The position numbers and the translations under genes are program-made. A stretch of DNA of 44,800 bases from Chelativorans sp. Marseille-P2723 (lineage in GTDB: Bacteria; Pseudomonadota; Alphaproteobacteria; Rhizobiales; Rhizobiaceae), in contig NZ_CADDWI010000012.1 in assembly GCF_902809845.1 (NCBI RefSeq), forward strand, positions 20,001 to 64,800, given 5' to 3'. This document shows, one piece after another, positions 9,665 through 18,855 of the stretch (positions are counted from its first letter, which is position 1; every line of letters begins with the position of its first letter). The notes beneath the pieces were generated by a model, which was given only the letters and a program-made list of their open reading frames with translations, had not been told where the DNA came from and did no database searches.

Positions 9665-9961
9665 ATGTCCCGCGCTTGCGAACTGACTGGCAAGGCCGTG
9701 ATGAGCGGCAACCATGTGAGCCACGCCAACAACAAGACTCGCCGCCGCTTCCTGCCCAACCTTTGCGATGTCACGCTAATGTCCGATGTGCTTGGGCAAA
9801 GGTTTCGCCTGCGCATTTCAGCCAGCGCCCTTCGCTCGGTTGAGCACCGGGGAGGGCTCGACGCCTTCCTCATGAAGGCCAAGTCAAACGAGCTTTCGCA
9901 GCGCGCTCGCCTCTTGAAGAAGCAGATTGCCAAGAAGCTCGGCGAACAGGCGGAAGCCTAA
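9665..9961 (+). CDS. rpmB: 50S ribosomal protein L28
   Basis: L28 is a small basic protein of the large ribosomal subunit. The 98-aa sequence opens with [10 protein letters not shown] and continues with [18 protein letters not shown], both characteristic of bacterial L28. The C-terminal half is slightly longer than in E. coli (78 aa), as usual in alphaproteobacteria. Only one cysteine remains in the N-terminal region, so this is not the zinc-ribbon (C+) form. The purine-rich run GGTAGAAAAAAG before the ATG serves as ribosome binding site. A GC-rich hairpin and a candidate preQ1 riboswitch fill the 55 bp between this gene and yhhQ. Confidence 0.97.
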   Translation: MSRACELTGKAVMSGNHVSHANNKTRRRFLPNLCDVTLMSDVLGQRFRLRISASALRSVEHRGGLDAFLMKAKSNELSQRARLLKKQIAKKLGEQAEA

Positions 9962-9972
9962 TCATACCTTTG

Positions 9973-9989
9973 GGGCGGCCTTGCCGCCC
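9973..9989 (+). other. GC-rich hairpin between rpmB and yhhQ
   Basis: A perfect 7-bp stem (GGGCGGC with GCCGCCC, three-base loop) lies 11 bp after the rpmB stop. No U-run follows, so it is not a standard terminator. It directly precedes the candidate preQ1 aptamer and may stabilise the rpmB mRNA end or stack on the aptamer. Confidence 0.45.
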
Positions 9990-9990
9990 A

Positions 9991-10019
9991 CTGGTTCCAT
10001 AACCCAGGATAAAAAAATG
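9991..10019 (+). promoter_or_regulatory. Candidate preQ1 class-I riboswitch overlapping the yhhQ start codon
   Basis: The order is a P1 5' strand CUGG (9991-9994), loop UUC-CAU-AAC (9995-10003), P1 3' strand CCAG (10004-10007), then an A-rich tail GAUAAAAAA ending in AUG (10017-10019). This reproduces the preQ1-I layout: GG-UUC before the loop, AACCC at its end with C10003 where the ligand-pairing cytosine belongs, and an A-tract that docks into P1. The pseudoknot (CAU 9998-10000 with AUG 10017-10019) replaces the UAG/CUA pairing that I recall from the Bacillus example, as a covariation would. AGGA (10006-10009) is the Shine-Dalgarno sequence, so ligand binding would hide both it and the start codon. 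P1 is only 4 bp. The downstream gene is a queuosine-precursor transporter, the expected target. Confidence 0.75.
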
Positions 10020-10640
10020 CTTCGCGCAGGCAATGTCTTGCCCTTCATGGCCGCCATGGCGGCCATAGTGGTTGCGTCCAATTTTCTGGTTCAGTTTCCG
10101 TTCCAGCATTTCGGCCTTGGCGAGATTCTCACCTGGGGCGCCTTCACCTATCCGGTTGCCTTTCTCGTCAATGACCTGACCAATCGTCGTTTCGGCCCTG
10201 CGGCGGCGCGCCGGGTGGTGATGGTCGGATTTGCGCTGGCGGTTGTACTGTCGGTCTGGTTGGCCGGCCCGCGGATTGCGCTCGCTTCAGGAACAGCGTT
10301 CCTTTCAGCCCAGCTTCTCGATGTCGCGATATTCAACCGGCTGCGGAACAGCGCCTGGTGGCGCGCCCCACTGATCTCGTCGCTCGCCGGCTCAGTACTC
10401 GACACGGTAATATTTTTCTCGCTGGCGTTTGCAGCGGCATTTGCCTTCCTCGATACCGGCTTCGGTCAGCCCGACACCTCGCTCGGCCTGGCGGTTCCGC
10501 TTCTTGGCTTCGGGATGAATGTACCGCTTTGGGTATCGCTGGCGTTGGGCGATTTCGGCGTGAAGCTGCTGATCAGCCTAGCAATGCTGGCGCCGTACGG
10601 CGCACTTCTATCCTTTCTGCGGCCTGTCGAAGCCGCATAA
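10017..10640 (+). CDS. yhhQ: Queuosine precursor (preQ0/preQ1) transporter, VUT family
   Basis: The 207-aa inner-membrane protein has about six hydrophobic helices and matches the YhhQ/VUT-1 family, which imports 7-deazaguanine precursors used to make queuosine in tRNA anticodons. Recognisable segments are GAFTYPVAFLVNDLTNRRFG near residues 40-60, GTAFLSAQLLDVAIFNRLR, and APLISSLAGSVLDTVIFFSLAF. I chose the ATG at 10017, which lies at the end of an A-run seven bases after AGGA and forms one half of the pseudoknot of the upstream riboswitch candidate. An open frame extends to 9927 but overlaps rpmB and the RNA structures. Translation is probably repressed when precursor is plentiful. Confidence 0.92.
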   Translation: MLRAGNVLPFMAAMAAIVVASNFLVQFPFQHFGLGEILTWGAFTYPVAFLVNDLTNRRFGPAAARRVVMVGFALAVVLSVWLAGPRIALASGTAFLSAQLLDVAIFNRLRNSAWWRAPLISSLAGSVLDTVIFFSLAFAAAFAFLDTGFGQPDTSLGLAVPLLGFGMNVPLWVSLALGDFGVKLLISLAMLAPYGALLSFLRPVEAA

Positions 10641-10672
10641 GAAAAGGCGCCGGACACCGCTGACCCTTCTTT

Positions 10673-11434
10673 TCAGTTCAGATCGCCCAGCGCGGGCTTC
10701 TCCGCCATAACCATGTAATTGACGTCCATGTCACGCGAGCGATTCCAACGGTCGGTCAGCGGATTGTAGACGACGCCCGTGCGGTCCTTCGTCACAAGGC
10801 CGGCGGCGGAAAGGGCACGATCCAGTTCCTCCGGCCGCACCAGCTTGCCGTATTGATGTGTGCCCCGCGGCAGCCAGCGCAGCACATATTCCGCGCCGAT
10901 GATGGCAAGCCCCAGCGCCTTCAATGTCCTGTTGATGGTGGCGACGAACATGATGCCGCCGGGCGTCAGCATCTCAGCACATTTGGCAATGAAGTAGTCT
11001 ATGTCAGCCACATGCTCGACGACCTCCATATTGAGGATAACGTCGAACTTTTCACCTTGCTCTGCAAGCGCCTCTGCTGTCTCGGCACGATAATCGACCT
11101 TCACTCCACTTTCAGCCGCGTGGAGCCGAGCCACCTCGATATTCGTTTCCGAAGCATCGGCGCCGACAACCTCCGCGCCAAGCCTGGCCATCGGCTCGCA
11201 CAACAGGCCGCCCCCACAGCCAATGTCGAGAAAACGCAGCCCCTCGAAGGGCTTCGCAGCTCGAGGATCGCGCCCAAAACGGGCTGCAACATGATCGCGG
11301 ATATAGGCCAGCCGCACCGGATTGAACTTGTGCAGCGGCCGGAATTTTCCATTCGGATTCCACCACTCCGCGGCAAGCGCGGAAAATCGCTCAATCTCAC
11401 CAGCGTCGATGGATGTTCGTCGGGCTTCGGACAT
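10673..11434 (-). CDS. ubiG: Ubiquinone biosynthesis O-methyltransferase
   Basis: UbiG carries out both O-methylation steps of ubiquinone synthesis using S-adenosylmethionine, at the membrane surface. The 253-aa protein shows the SAM-binding motif [15 protein letters not shown] near residue 70, [10 protein letters not shown] (motif II) and the C-terminal tract [19 protein letters not shown] typical of UbiG. The N-terminus [27 protein letters not shown] is diagnostic. The ATG at 11434 is chosen; AGGAG lies ten bases upstream. The frame is open to 11491, but the extra 19 residues look non-conserved. The gene is divergent from lysC, with about 200 bp between start codons. Confidence 0.95.
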   Translation of the reverse strand: MSEARRTSIDAGEIERFSALAAEWWNPNGKFRPLHKFNPVRLAYIRDHVAARFGRDPRAAKPFEGLRFLDIGCGGGLLCEPMARLGAEVVGADASETNIEVARLHAAESGVKVDYRAETAEALAEQGEKFDVILNMEVVEHVADIDYFIAKCAEMLTPGGIMFVATINRTLKALGLAIIGAEYVLRWLPRGTHQYGKLVRPEELDRALSAAGLVTKDRTGVVYNPLTDRWNRSRDMDVNYMVMAEKPALGDLN

Positions 11435-11557
11435 AGATGCATTTCTCCTGTCGCGACGCAATGAAGTCGTGCGAGAAACCGCCAATGTCAACCCTGCTGG
11501 CGTTCACAGTTGGTGATATGCATGCGTTGCTTGCGGAATCTGCCCGCTTTGGATAAG

Positions 11558-11606
11558 GGAAGGCCCGTCTTTCGTAAGGCAAAGAATTCACAATGGCGGG
11601 TCTTCC
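11558..11606 (+). other. Inverted repeat in the lysC leader
   Basis: GGAAGGCCCG (11558-11567) can pair with CGGGTCTTCC (11597-11606) through nine standard pairs and one G-U pair, enclosing a 29-base loop. It lies 35 bp before the lysC ATG and has no following U-run. It could be a leader RNA structure or a protein-binding inverted repeat. Confidence 0.35.
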
Positions 11607-11640
11607 GCTGATCCAACAATAAGAAGGCACATCCCGAACT

Positions 11641-12915
11641 ATGGCGCGCCTCGTGATGAAATTCGGCGGATCTTCCGTCGCCGATCTTGACCGCATTCAC
11701 AATGTGGCACGTCACGTTAAACGCGAGGTGGATGCGGGACATCAAGTTGCGGTTGTCGTCTCTGCCATGGCCGGCAAGACGAACGAACTGGTATCCTGGG
11801 CGCAGGGCATGCCGAAGGCGACGGGTGCCTCCTCCCTCGTCTATGACGCCCGTGAATACGATGCAATCATCGCCTCGGGCGAACAGGTAACGAGCGGCCT
11901 GCTTGCAATCGCGCTTCAATCCATCGGTGTCGATGCCCGCTCCTGGCAGGGCTGGCAAATTCCCATACGTACGGACAACGCGCATGGCGCCGCCCGCATC
12001 CGTGAAATAGACGGAGAAGAGATAGTCCGCCGCATGAAGATGGGCCAGGTGGCTGTCGTGACCGGCTTTCAGGGTTTGGCGCCCGACAACCGTATTGCCA
12101 CACTTGGGCGCGGAGGTTCCGATACGAGCGCAGTTGCGCTGGCCGCGGCACTCAGGGCCGACCGCTGCGACATCTATACAGATGTGGACGGCGTCTACAC
12201 GACCGATCCCCGGATCGTGCCTGCGGCGCGGCGGCTTGCCAAAATTTCTTTCGAGGAAATGCTCGAAATGGCGTCGCTCGGTGCGAAGGTCCTGCAGGTC
12301 CGCTCAGTTGAGCTTGCCATGGTGCACAAGGTCAGGACTTTCGTAAGATCGTCGTTTGAGGATCCCGATGCGCCGGGCATGGGGGATTTTGGAGCTCCTC
12401 CCGGCACGCTCATATGCGATGAGGAAGAAATCGTGGAACAGCAAGTCGTCACCGGCATCGCCTATGCCAAGGATGAGGCTCAGATCTCGCTGCGCCGGGT
12501 GTCGGACCGGCCCGGTGTCTCGGCCGCCATCTTCGGGCCCCTCGCCGAAGCCAACATCAATGTGGACATGATCGTCCAAAACATCTCCGAAGATGGGTCG
12601 AAGACGGATATTACCTTCACGGTGCCTACAGGCGATGTGGAGAAGGCCGTCAAGATCCTTGAAAAAGCGCGCGACAGTGTCGGATTCGATGCGCTTCAGT
12701 CCGAGGCCGGGCTGGTGAAGGTCTCGGTAATCGGCATCGGGATGCGCAGCCATGCAGGCGTTGCCGCCACGGCTTTCAAGGCCCTGGCGGAGAAAGGCAT
12801 CAATATCCGCGCAATCACGACTTCCGAGATAAAAATTTCTATATTGATTGATGGGCCCTATGCGGAACTGGCCGTAAGAACTTTGCATTCCGTCTACGGG
12901 CTCGATAAACAATAA
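11641..12915 (+). CDS. lysC: Aspartate kinase
   Basis: Aspartate kinase phosphorylates L-aspartate, the first committed step towards lysine, methionine, threonine and diaminopimelate. The 424-aa length fits the monofunctional LysC class. The N-terminal kinase domain begins with the nucleotide-binding signature KFGGSSVADLDRI (K7) and contains TLGRGGSDTSAVALAAAL near residues 155-175. The C-terminal part (about 265-420) carries two ACT domains (VSDRPGVSAAIFGPLAEANINVDMI and IGIGMRSHAGVAATAFKALAEKGI), the sites where lysine or threonine inhibits the enzyme. It heads a same-strand series with ptsP, prfA and prmC. No lysine riboswitch is visible, only the leader inverted repeat. Confidence 0.97.
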   Translation: MARLVMKFGGSSVADLDRIHNVARHVKREVDAGHQVAVVVSAMAGKTNELVSWAQGMPKATGASSLVYDAREYDAIIASGEQVTSGLLAIALQSIGVDARSWQGWQIPIRTDNAHGAARIREIDGEEIVRRMKMGQVAVVTGFQGLAPDNRIATLGRGGSDTSAVALAAALRADRCDIYTDVDGVYTTDPRIVPAARRLAKISFEEMLEMASLGAKVLQVRSVELAMVHKVRTFVRSSFEDPDAPGMGDFGAPPGTLICDEEEIVEQQVVTGIAYAKDEAQISLRRVSDRPGVSAAIFGPLAEANINVDMIVQNISEDGSKTDITFTVPTGDVEKAVKILEKARDSVGFDALQSEAGLVKVSVIGIGMRSHAGVAATAFKALAEKGINIRAITTSEIKISILIDGPYAELAVRTLHSVYGLDKQ

Positions 12916-12989
12916 TGCATCAGGGCAGTTTGTCTTGAAGCAACCCGCCGCGCCCACCTGAGGGCCACCGGCCAGTCACTTGGAGCCGC

Positions 12990-15260
12990 ATGCGAGAAAC
13001 CACCGCAGGGCCGCGCGTACTGCTAAAGCGCCTCCGCGAGATCATGGCGGAGCCTGCCGAGCCGCAGCGTCGGCTCGACAGAATCGTACGCGAGATCGCC
13101 CAGAACATGGTGGCAGAAGTCTGCTCGCTCTACATCCTGCGCGCAGACTCGGTGCTGGAGCTGTACGCAACCGAAGGCCTTAACCCCAAGGCTGTCCATC
13201 TTGCGCAGTTACGGCTTGGCCAAGGCCTAGTCGGAACCATTGCGGCCAGCGCAAGGCCCCTCAACCTGAGTGACGCGCAGAAGCATCCGGCTTTTGCCTA
13301 TCTGCCCGAGACGGGAGAAGAAATTTACCACTCCTTCCTTGGCGTGCCTGTTCTGCGGGCCGGGCGGACGCTTGGCGTCCTCGTGGTGCAGAACCGCACC
13401 ATGCGCCATTACCGCGAGGATGAGGTGGAGGCTCTCGAAACGGTTGCCATGGTAATGGCCGAACTGATCGCCACAGGCGACCTTGCGCGGCTTACCCGGC
13501 CCGGAATCGAGCTCGACCTTAGACGCTCGGTGCACCTGAGGGGCCACGTCTTCAATGAGGGCATCGGGCTTGGCCACGTGGTTCTGCACGAGCCGCGGGT
13601 GGTGGTGACCAACCTCTTCAACGAAGACAGTGAGCAGGAACTGGAGCGGCTTGAGCAGGCCCTCTCCTCGTTGCGCCTGTCCATCGACGACATGCTATCG
13701 CGGGGGGATGTCGCCTTTGAAGGCGAGCATCGGGCGGTGCTCGAAGCCTATCGCATGTTCGCCAACGATCATGGCTGGGTGCGGCGGTTGGAAGAAGCCG
13801 TGCGGAACGGGCTGACCGCGGAGGCAGCCGTTGAAAAGGTGCAGAGCGATATGCGCGCTCGCATGCTGCACATGACCGACCCCTATCTGCGCGAGCGCAT
13901 GAGCGACTTCGATGATCTTGCCAACCGGCTCCTGCGCCAGCTTATGGGCCTTGACCCGGAGGCGCTGGCGGAAATCGTTCCGAAGGATGCCATTCTCGTT
14001 GCCCGCTCCATGGGCGCGGCCGAACTGCTCGATTACCCGCGCGAGCGTCTGCGAGGCCTGGTGCTGGAAGAAGGAGCGGCAACCAGCCATATCGTTATCG
14101 TCGCTCGCGCTATCGGCGTTCCGACCGTAGGCCAGGTGAAGGGCGCCGTCGCAATGTCCGAGAATGGCGACGCGATAATTGTAGATGGCGATGACGGGCA
14201 GGTGCATCTGCGGCCGCAGGCCGATATCGAGGCGGTTTATGCGGAGAAAGTGCGTTTCCGCGCCCGCCGCCAGAAGCTTTACCGAGAATTGCGCAATTCG
14301 CCTTCGCGGACCAAGGACGGGGTTTCCATCGAGCTTCTCATGAATGCGGGGCTGGCGGTAGACCTGCCGCAGCTTGCCCAATCGGGCGCTGCCGGAATCG
14401 GGCTGTTCCGCACGGAACTCCAGTTCATGATAGCCTCTACCTTCCCGAAGGTGGAGGCGCAGGAGCGGTTTTATCGTGAGGTGCTCGACGCTGCTGGGGA
14501 CAAGCCAGTGACGTTCCGCACGATCGATATCGGGGGCGACAAGGTGCTGCCCTATTTCAAGAGCGTCCAGCACGAGGAAAACCCTGCCCTTGGATGGCGG
14601 GCGATCAGACTGACACTTGATCGGCCAGGTCTTTTGCGCACCCAGATCAGGGCGCTGCTCAAGGCAGCCGGAGGGCGCGAGCTGAAGCTTATGCTGCCCA
14701 TGGTCACCGAGGTGGATGAAATCCGCAAAGCGCGCGAGATTATCAGCCGTGAAGTCCGGCATCTGTCTAAATTCGCCTATCTACTGCCGACAAGCCTGAA
14801 GCTCGGCGCGATGATCGAGGTGCCGGCGCTGCTTTGGCAGCTTGAGGAGCTGATGCAGGCGGTGGATTTCGTCTCCGTCGGATCGAACGACCTGTTTCAG
14901 TTCGTGACCGCCACCGATAGGGGTAACACGCTGATTGCCGACCGCTTCGACCCGATCGGCGCTCCATTCTTACGACTCCTTCGCCAGATCGCCGAAGCGG
15001 GTCAGGCTGCACACACGCCTGTCACACTATGCGGTGAACTCGCGGGGCGCCCGATCTCGGCCATGGCGCTCCTGGCAATAGGCTTCCGCTCCATCTCCAT
15101 GGCGGCGGCTTCAATAGGCCCTGTGAAGGCAATGGTGCGCGAACTTCCACTCGGCGAACTTACAGACCTGATGGAAAAGGCTCTTGCCAATCACAGCCCC
15201 GTAACCGATATCCGCGCTGAACTGATGCAGTTTGCCTCTAGCCACGACATTCCTCTTTAA
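12990..15260 (+). CDS. ptsP: Phosphoenolpyruvate-protein phosphotransferase of the nitrogen PTS (EI-Ntr)
   Basis: EI-Ntr takes phosphate from phosphoenolpyruvate and passes it to NPr and then EIIA-Ntr, a cytosolic regulatory chain controlling potassium, nitrogen and stress responses. The 756-aa protein begins with a GAF domain (about 20-165), the mark that separates PtsP from sugar-PTS enzyme I and the likely sensor of glutamine. The phosphorylated histidine is H367 in [15 protein letters not shown]. The C-terminal PEP-binding barrel includes [30 protein letters not shown] and the cysteine motif [11 protein letters not shown]. The gene lies 74 bp after lysC and 16 bp before prfA, a gene order I recognise from other Rhizobiales. 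Confidence 0.96.
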   Translation: MRETTAGPRVLLKRLREIMAEPAEPQRRLDRIVREIAQNMVAEVCSLYILRADSVLELYATEGLNPKAVHLAQLRLGQGLVGTIAASARPLNLSDAQKHPAFAYLPETGEEIYHSFLGVPVLRAGRTLGVLVVQNRTMRHYREDEVEALETVAMVMAELIATGDLARLTRPGIELDLRRSVHLRGHVFNEGIGLGHVVLHEPRVVVTNLFNEDSEQELERLEQALSSLRLSIDDMLSRGDVAFEGEHRAVLEAYRMFANDHGWVRRLEEAVRNGLTAEAAVEKVQSDMRARMLHMTDPYLRERMSDFDDLANRLLRQLMGLDPEALAEIVPKDAILVARSMGAAELLDYPRERLRGLVLEEGAATSHIVIVARAIGVPTVGQVKGAVAMSENGDAIIVDGDDGQVHLRPQADIEAVYAEKVRFRARRQKLYRELRNSPSRTKDGVSIELLMNAGLAVDLPQLAQSGAAGIGLFRTELQFMIASTFPKVEAQERFYREVLDAAGDKPVTFRTIDIGGDKVLPYFKSVQHEENPALGWRAIRLTLDRPGLLRTQIRALLKAAGGRELKLMLPMVTEVDEIRKAREIISREVRHLSKFAYLLPTSLKLGAMIEVPALLWQLEELMQAVDFVSVGSNDLFQFVTATDRGNTLIADRFDPIGAPFLRLLRQIAEAGQAAHTPVTLCGELAGRPISAMALLAIGFRSISMAAASIGPVKAMVRELPLGELTDLMEKALANHSPVTDIRAELMQFASSHDIPL

Positions 15261-15276
15261 GACAAGATCTTTTTCG

Positions 15277-16356
15277 ATGACCGAGTTGCCGCGCGAACGC
15301 ATGGATCAGGTTTTGAAGCGTTTTGAACTGATCGAAACGCAGATGGCGGCTGGGCCTGCGCCAGAGGCTTATGTCAAGCTTGCATCGGAATATGCCGAGT
15401 TGAAGGAGATTGCCGACCATATCCGCGCGCTCAAGAAGGCGGAAGCGGAGCTTTCCGACCTGGAGGCGATAATTTCCGATAAGGAAACAGAGCGCGAGAT
15501 GCGCGAACTCGCCGAGGCCGACTTCGAAGAGGTCAAGGAACGTATCCAAAAGCTGCGGGACGAACTACAGATCATGCTGCTGCCCAAGGACGAGGCAGAC
15601 GAAAAGAACGCGATCTTGGAGATCCGGGCAGGCACGGGCGGTGACGAGGCTGCCCTTTTTGCAGGAGACCTGTTCCGCATGTATGAGCGATATGCGGGTG
15701 AACAGGGCTGGAGGGTGGAAGTGGTATCTGCCAGCGAGGGGGAAGCTGGCGGCTATAAGGAAATTATTGCCACCATCTCCGGGCGAGGAGTGTTTTCGCG
15801 GCTCAAGTTCGAATCCGGCGTTCATCGGGTGCAGCGCGTGCCAGCAACCGAGGCCCAGGGCCGCATCCATACATCCGCGGCCACCGTGGCCGTTCTGCCG
15901 GAAGCCGAAGAGGTGGACATCGAGATCAAGCCAGAGGACATCCGCATCGACACCATGCGTGCCTCAGGCGCCGGCGGACAGCACGTCAACACCACCGATT
16001 CGGCCGTCCGTGTCACGCACATACCCACAGGTATCGTGGTTGTGCAATCGGAGAAGTCGCAGCACCAGAACCGTGCCCGGGCAATGCAGATTTTGCGGGC
16101 CCGGCTGTTCGATGCCGAGCGGACGAAAGCAGCGGAAGAACGCTCCGAGACCAGGCGCCTGCAAGTGGGCACTGGCGATCGCTCCGAACGCATCCGGACC
16201 TACAATTTTCCCCAGGGACGTATTACCGATCACCGCATCAACCTTACGCTATACAAGCTCGACCGGGTGATGGAAGGCGAACTCGACGAGGTAATCGACG
16301 CGCTCATCGCAGACCATCAGTCGAAACTTCTGGCTGCGGAAAGTGCCGAAGACTAA
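15277..16356 (+). CDS. prfA: Peptide chain release factor 1
   Basis: RF1 recognises UAA and UAG stop codons and triggers peptide release. The 359-aa length equals the family norm. The codon-reading tripeptide P189-A190-T191 (in [11 protein letters not shown]) is the RF1-specific PxT motif, not the SPF motif of RF2, and the catalytic GGQ is at residues 233-235 ([15 protein letters not shown]). I start at the ATG at 15277, since upstream in-frame codons fall inside ptsP. The 3' end overlaps prmC by 14 bp, so the factor and the enzyme that methylates its GGQ glutamine are translationally linked. Confidence 0.98.
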   Translation: MTELPRERMDQVLKRFELIETQMAAGPAPEAYVKLASEYAELKEIADHIRALKKAEAELSDLEAIISDKETEREMRELAEADFEEVKERIQKLRDELQIMLLPKDEADEKNAILEIRAGTGGDEAALFAGDLFRMYERYAGEQGWRVEVVSASEGEAGGYKEIIATISGRGVFSRLKFESGVHRVQRVPATEAQGRIHTSAATVAVLPEAEEVDIEIKPEDIRIDTMRASGAGGQHVNTTDSAVRVTHIPTGIVVVQSEKSQHQNRARAMQILRARLFDAERTKAAEERSETRRLQVGTGDRSERIRTYNFPQGRITDHRINLTLYKLDRVMEGELDEVIDALIADHQSKLLAAESAED

Positions 16357-17233
16357 GATTTCCTTCACTCTGGGGACCTTGCTTGACGAAGCCCGTCGAA
16401 GGCTAAGCGAAGCCAAAGTCGACGATCCGGCATTGGAAGCGCGAGTCCTCGTCGAACATTTTACCGGCACAAAGAGGATCGATTCGATTACACGGCCGGC
16501 AAGTCCGGTTGAAACGAGCGCAGTCGATGCCGTTCTTTCGGCTATTGAGCAGCGGCGGGAAGGCATGCCAATCTACCGGAGTCTTGGTTACCGGGAGTTC
16601 TACGGGCTGAAGCTTCTCATGTCGCCCGAAACTCTGGAGCCGCGCCCCGATACCGAAACGCTTGTTGAGCTCGCGTTACCCGTGGTGCAGCGGATAGCGG
16701 AACAGAAAGGCGGATGCCGAATCCTCGATCTTGGCACCGGGACGGGCGCCATTGCGCTGGCTCTTTTGAGTGTCGTCGAGCGTTCCATTGCCGTAGGCAC
16801 GGATATTTCGCGTGAGGCCCTTGCAACGGCGCGGCGGAATTCCGATATCCACGGCCTGGGAGCGCGGTTCACCACGCTTCTTTCGAACTGGCTGGAAAGT
16901 GTAGACGGCCGTTACGATATAATCATCTCCAACCCGCCCTATATATCGGCGGCTGATATGGAGACGCTGCCGCGAGAAGTGCGCCAGCATGATCCAGAAA
17001 TTGCACTCGATGGCGGCTCCGATGGGCTGCTGCCTTATCGTGAAATCGCATCCGGCGCGCACAAGCATTTGTCCGAGGTCGGTCTGATCGCTCTTGAAAC
17101 AGGCTATGACCAGAAAGAGGCGGTTGCACAGATCTTCGCCGCAGAAGGTTATACACTGTTAAGCGCAAGGCGAGATCTCGGCGGTCGTGACAGAGCAATG
17201 CTCTTTGCTCCTGCTGCTTCAGGATGGATTTAG
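16343..17233 (+). CDS. prmC: Peptide chain release factor N5-glutamine methyltransferase
   Basis: PrmC methylates the glutamine of the GGQ motif in release factors with S-adenosylmethionine, raising termination efficiency. The 296-aa protein has an N-terminal helical substrate-binding domain (1-95), the SAM motif [16 protein letters not shown] (127-142) and the catalytic NPPY at residues 197-200, which binds the glutamine side chain. Translation starts at a GTG (16343) inside the end of prfA, a 14-bp overlap that makes coupling likely. The next gene is 312 bp away, so this ends the lysC-ptsP-prfA-prmC series. Confidence 0.96.
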   Translation: MPKTKISFTLGTLLDEARRRLSEAKVDDPALEARVLVEHFTGTKRIDSITRPASPVETSAVDAVLSAIEQRREGMPIYRSLGYREFYGLKLLMSPETLEPRPDTETLVELALPVVQRIAEQKGGCRILDLGTGTGAIALALLSVVERSIAVGTDISREALATARRNSDIHGLGARFTTLLSNWLESVDGRYDIIISNPPYISAADMETLPREVRQHDPEIALDGGSDGLLPYREIASGAHKHLSEVGLIALETGYDQKEAVAQIFAAEGYTLLSARRDLGGRDRAMLFAPAASGWI

Positions 17234-17545
17234 TGGGAAAAAAGACTTGGCAAATAGCAGGAATGCCGCTAGGTTCCGGCTACCGATGAGGCGAAGCAGG
17301 CAGCGCCAGTTTCGATTCGGTTTCCGCGGACAGACTGCTTCCTGGCGTTTAAAACGCATATCTTTCGTGCGGGGATCATCGGGTAAATTTGACATGAAGC
17401 GGATCGGGCATGGCATTCGCGGCCATTCGTAAGGACGCGGCACACCGCCAAGGGGAAATGTGAGGGACGGCTCGACGCCCGTTTTCTCCGCCAATCAATA
17501 CGCGAAATTGAAAATACAAGAGTCGTCTCAAGTGAAGAGAATGGA
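17234..17545 (+). other. Intergenic region upstream of the DUF4167 gene
   Basis: A 312-bp stretch without a credible gene. It holds a perfect -35 hexamer TTGACA at 17389-17394, but no convincing -10 box at 16-18 bp. Several A-rich patches lie near 17500-17520. I take it as the promoter and leader region of the DUF4167 gene. Confidence 0.4.
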
Positions 17546-18259
17546 ATGAGGCCACAACAGCAAAACAGGCGCATGCGCGGGCGCGGCGGCAACAATAACC
17601 GCAAGGGTCCCAATCCCCTTACCCGCAGCTATGAAAGCAATGGTCCGGACGTGAAGATCCGAGGCACGGCTCAGCAGATAGCCGACAAATATGCAGCACT
17701 TGCACGAGACGCCCAGAGCGCCGGTGACCGCGTTATGGCGGAAAATTATCTGCAGCATGCCGAGCATTTTAACCGCATCATCGCTGCAGCCATGGCGCAG
17801 ATGCAACCCCAGCAGCAAATGCGGGATACTCGGGGCGAAGATTTCGATAGTGATACGGACGAACGCGAGGATGATGAGGCTCCGGCCGCTGCCAGCCCCG
17901 CGCCTTCAAAGCCGGTCGAGGACGGAATGGGCCCCCAGCCGGTGATCGAGGGGACTCCTGCCGAGGTGGCGCTTAAGGAACAGCCTGTAGCCAACGAGCG
18001 GCAGGCGAGCAGATCAACTCGCACTAAGGCCAATGGCCAGAAGGCCGCCAACGGCAAGGCCGACACCAAGAGCGAAAAGGCCGACACCAAGAACGAAGAA
18101 GTGCCCGAAGCCGCGAAAGCAGCAGAGGAAGCCGAAGCCGCACCGAAACCCAAGCGCACGACGCGGCGCACGCGCACGCGCAAGACGGATGAAGCGGCTG
18201 CAACGGCAGAAACAGGCGATACCTCCCAAGCATCGGAGGAAGCAGCCGCTCAAGGCTGA
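17546..18259 (+). CDS. DUF4167 domain protein
   Basis: The 237-aa protein of unknown function is typical of Rhizobiales. The N-terminal 85 residues form the DUF4167 domain: a Gln/Arg/Asn/Gly-rich start (RPQQQNRRMRGRGGNNNRK), then YESNGPDVKIRGTAQQIADKY and AENYLQHAEHFNRI. The basic RG-rich start resembles RNA-binding segments, which is only a hint. The rest is low-complexity Ala/Glu/Lys/Pro sequence ending in a Lys/Arg/Thr-rich patch, probably disordered. From memory, the gene commonly follows prmC in related genomes. IS debris begins in the following gap. Confidence 0.85.
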   Translation: MRPQQQNRRMRGRGGNNNRKGPNPLTRSYESNGPDVKIRGTAQQIADKYAALARDAQSAGDRVMAENYLQHAEHFNRIIAAAMAQMQPQQQMRDTRGEDFDSDTDEREDDEAPAAASPAPSKPVEDGMGPQPVIEGTPAEVALKEQPVANERQASRSTRTKANGQKAANGKADTKSEKADTKNEEVPEAAKAAEEAEAAPKPKRTTRRTRTRKTDEAAATAETGDTSQASEEAAAQG

Positions 18260-18482
18260 AGCTTCAGAGCCGGGCCGCGCACCAGTATACAACAGGACAT
18301 TGCCCACCTTGCATTGTAGTGGGCGCGATCCAGGCGTCAGGCGTTCTCAAGCAACACCCCATCGCCGAGGAGATCGTATTTCTCCTGGTGCCGCCTGCTA
18401 GGCGGGATGAAGAGGGGCTGAAACGCCTTGGGTTCTCCCTTTGCGGTGAGTTAGTCACCATGCTGGCTTTGGGCCGGCATGG

Positions 18483-18608
18483 ATGACCATGCCGCTTTCC
18501 CGTGATCTTCGCGAACATGTGGCGGCGGTGAAGCAGGAAGGATGTCGCGGCACCAGCAGCCCGCTTCGATATAGCGTCAGCGCGGCTATCAAACGGGTGA
18601 AGCGCTTC
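18483..18608 (+). mobile_element. Remnant of an IS630-family transposase (N-terminal fragment)
   Basis: About 42 codons read MPLSRDLREHVAAV and, after a damaged stretch, RYSVSAAIKRVKRF. These resemble the N-terminal helix-turn-helix of IS630 transposases (PLS-DLRERVVAA... FGVSAATAIRWVK). The stretch between the two helices is changed and everything after KRF is missing; the frame runs straight into IS110-like sequence. No terminal inverted repeats are visible, so this is dead debris. Confidence 0.55.
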
Positions 18609-18662
18609 GCCTGGCCTAACGAGAGGTCATCGGCCAAAGAAGCTTTCACACAAGCATGCCCA

Positions 18663-18853
18663 AGGTTGCGGCGGCGTTGTGCCCTTCACGCTGCCGTTGC
18701 CACCCGGGTCAACCGGGCGCTCAGGGCCAAATACGAAGCTCTCCCGGTAAGCCTGTCAAGGTAGCGATCACCGCCACCATCGTTCCCGCGAACGCTCTCA
18801 TCAGGCACGGCCGCAAGATCGCCTCCCTCTCCGCGTTGACCAGGATCCTTTAG
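18663..18853 (+). mobile_element. Remnant of an IS110-family transposase (C-terminal fragment, frameshifted)
   Basis: RRRCALHAAVATRVNRALRAKYEAL (split by frame at about 18741) and then, one frame over, GKPVKVAITAT, IVPANALIRHGRK match the end of IS110/IS116 transposases (ALYMAAVAATRVNPALRAKYEAL..GKPxKVAITAIMRKLIVLANALLRDGRKW). There is a frameshift near 18741-18746 and a small deletion between ITAT and IVPANAL. The DDE-like catalytic N-terminal half is absent. It stops just beyond the 3' end of metA. Confidence 0.65.
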
Positions 18854-18855
18854 TA

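Noticed and set aside
13695-14762. 355-codon minus-strand open frame across ptsP
   Set aside because: It is a shadow frame; the plus strand encodes a complete EI-Ntr with all motifs.
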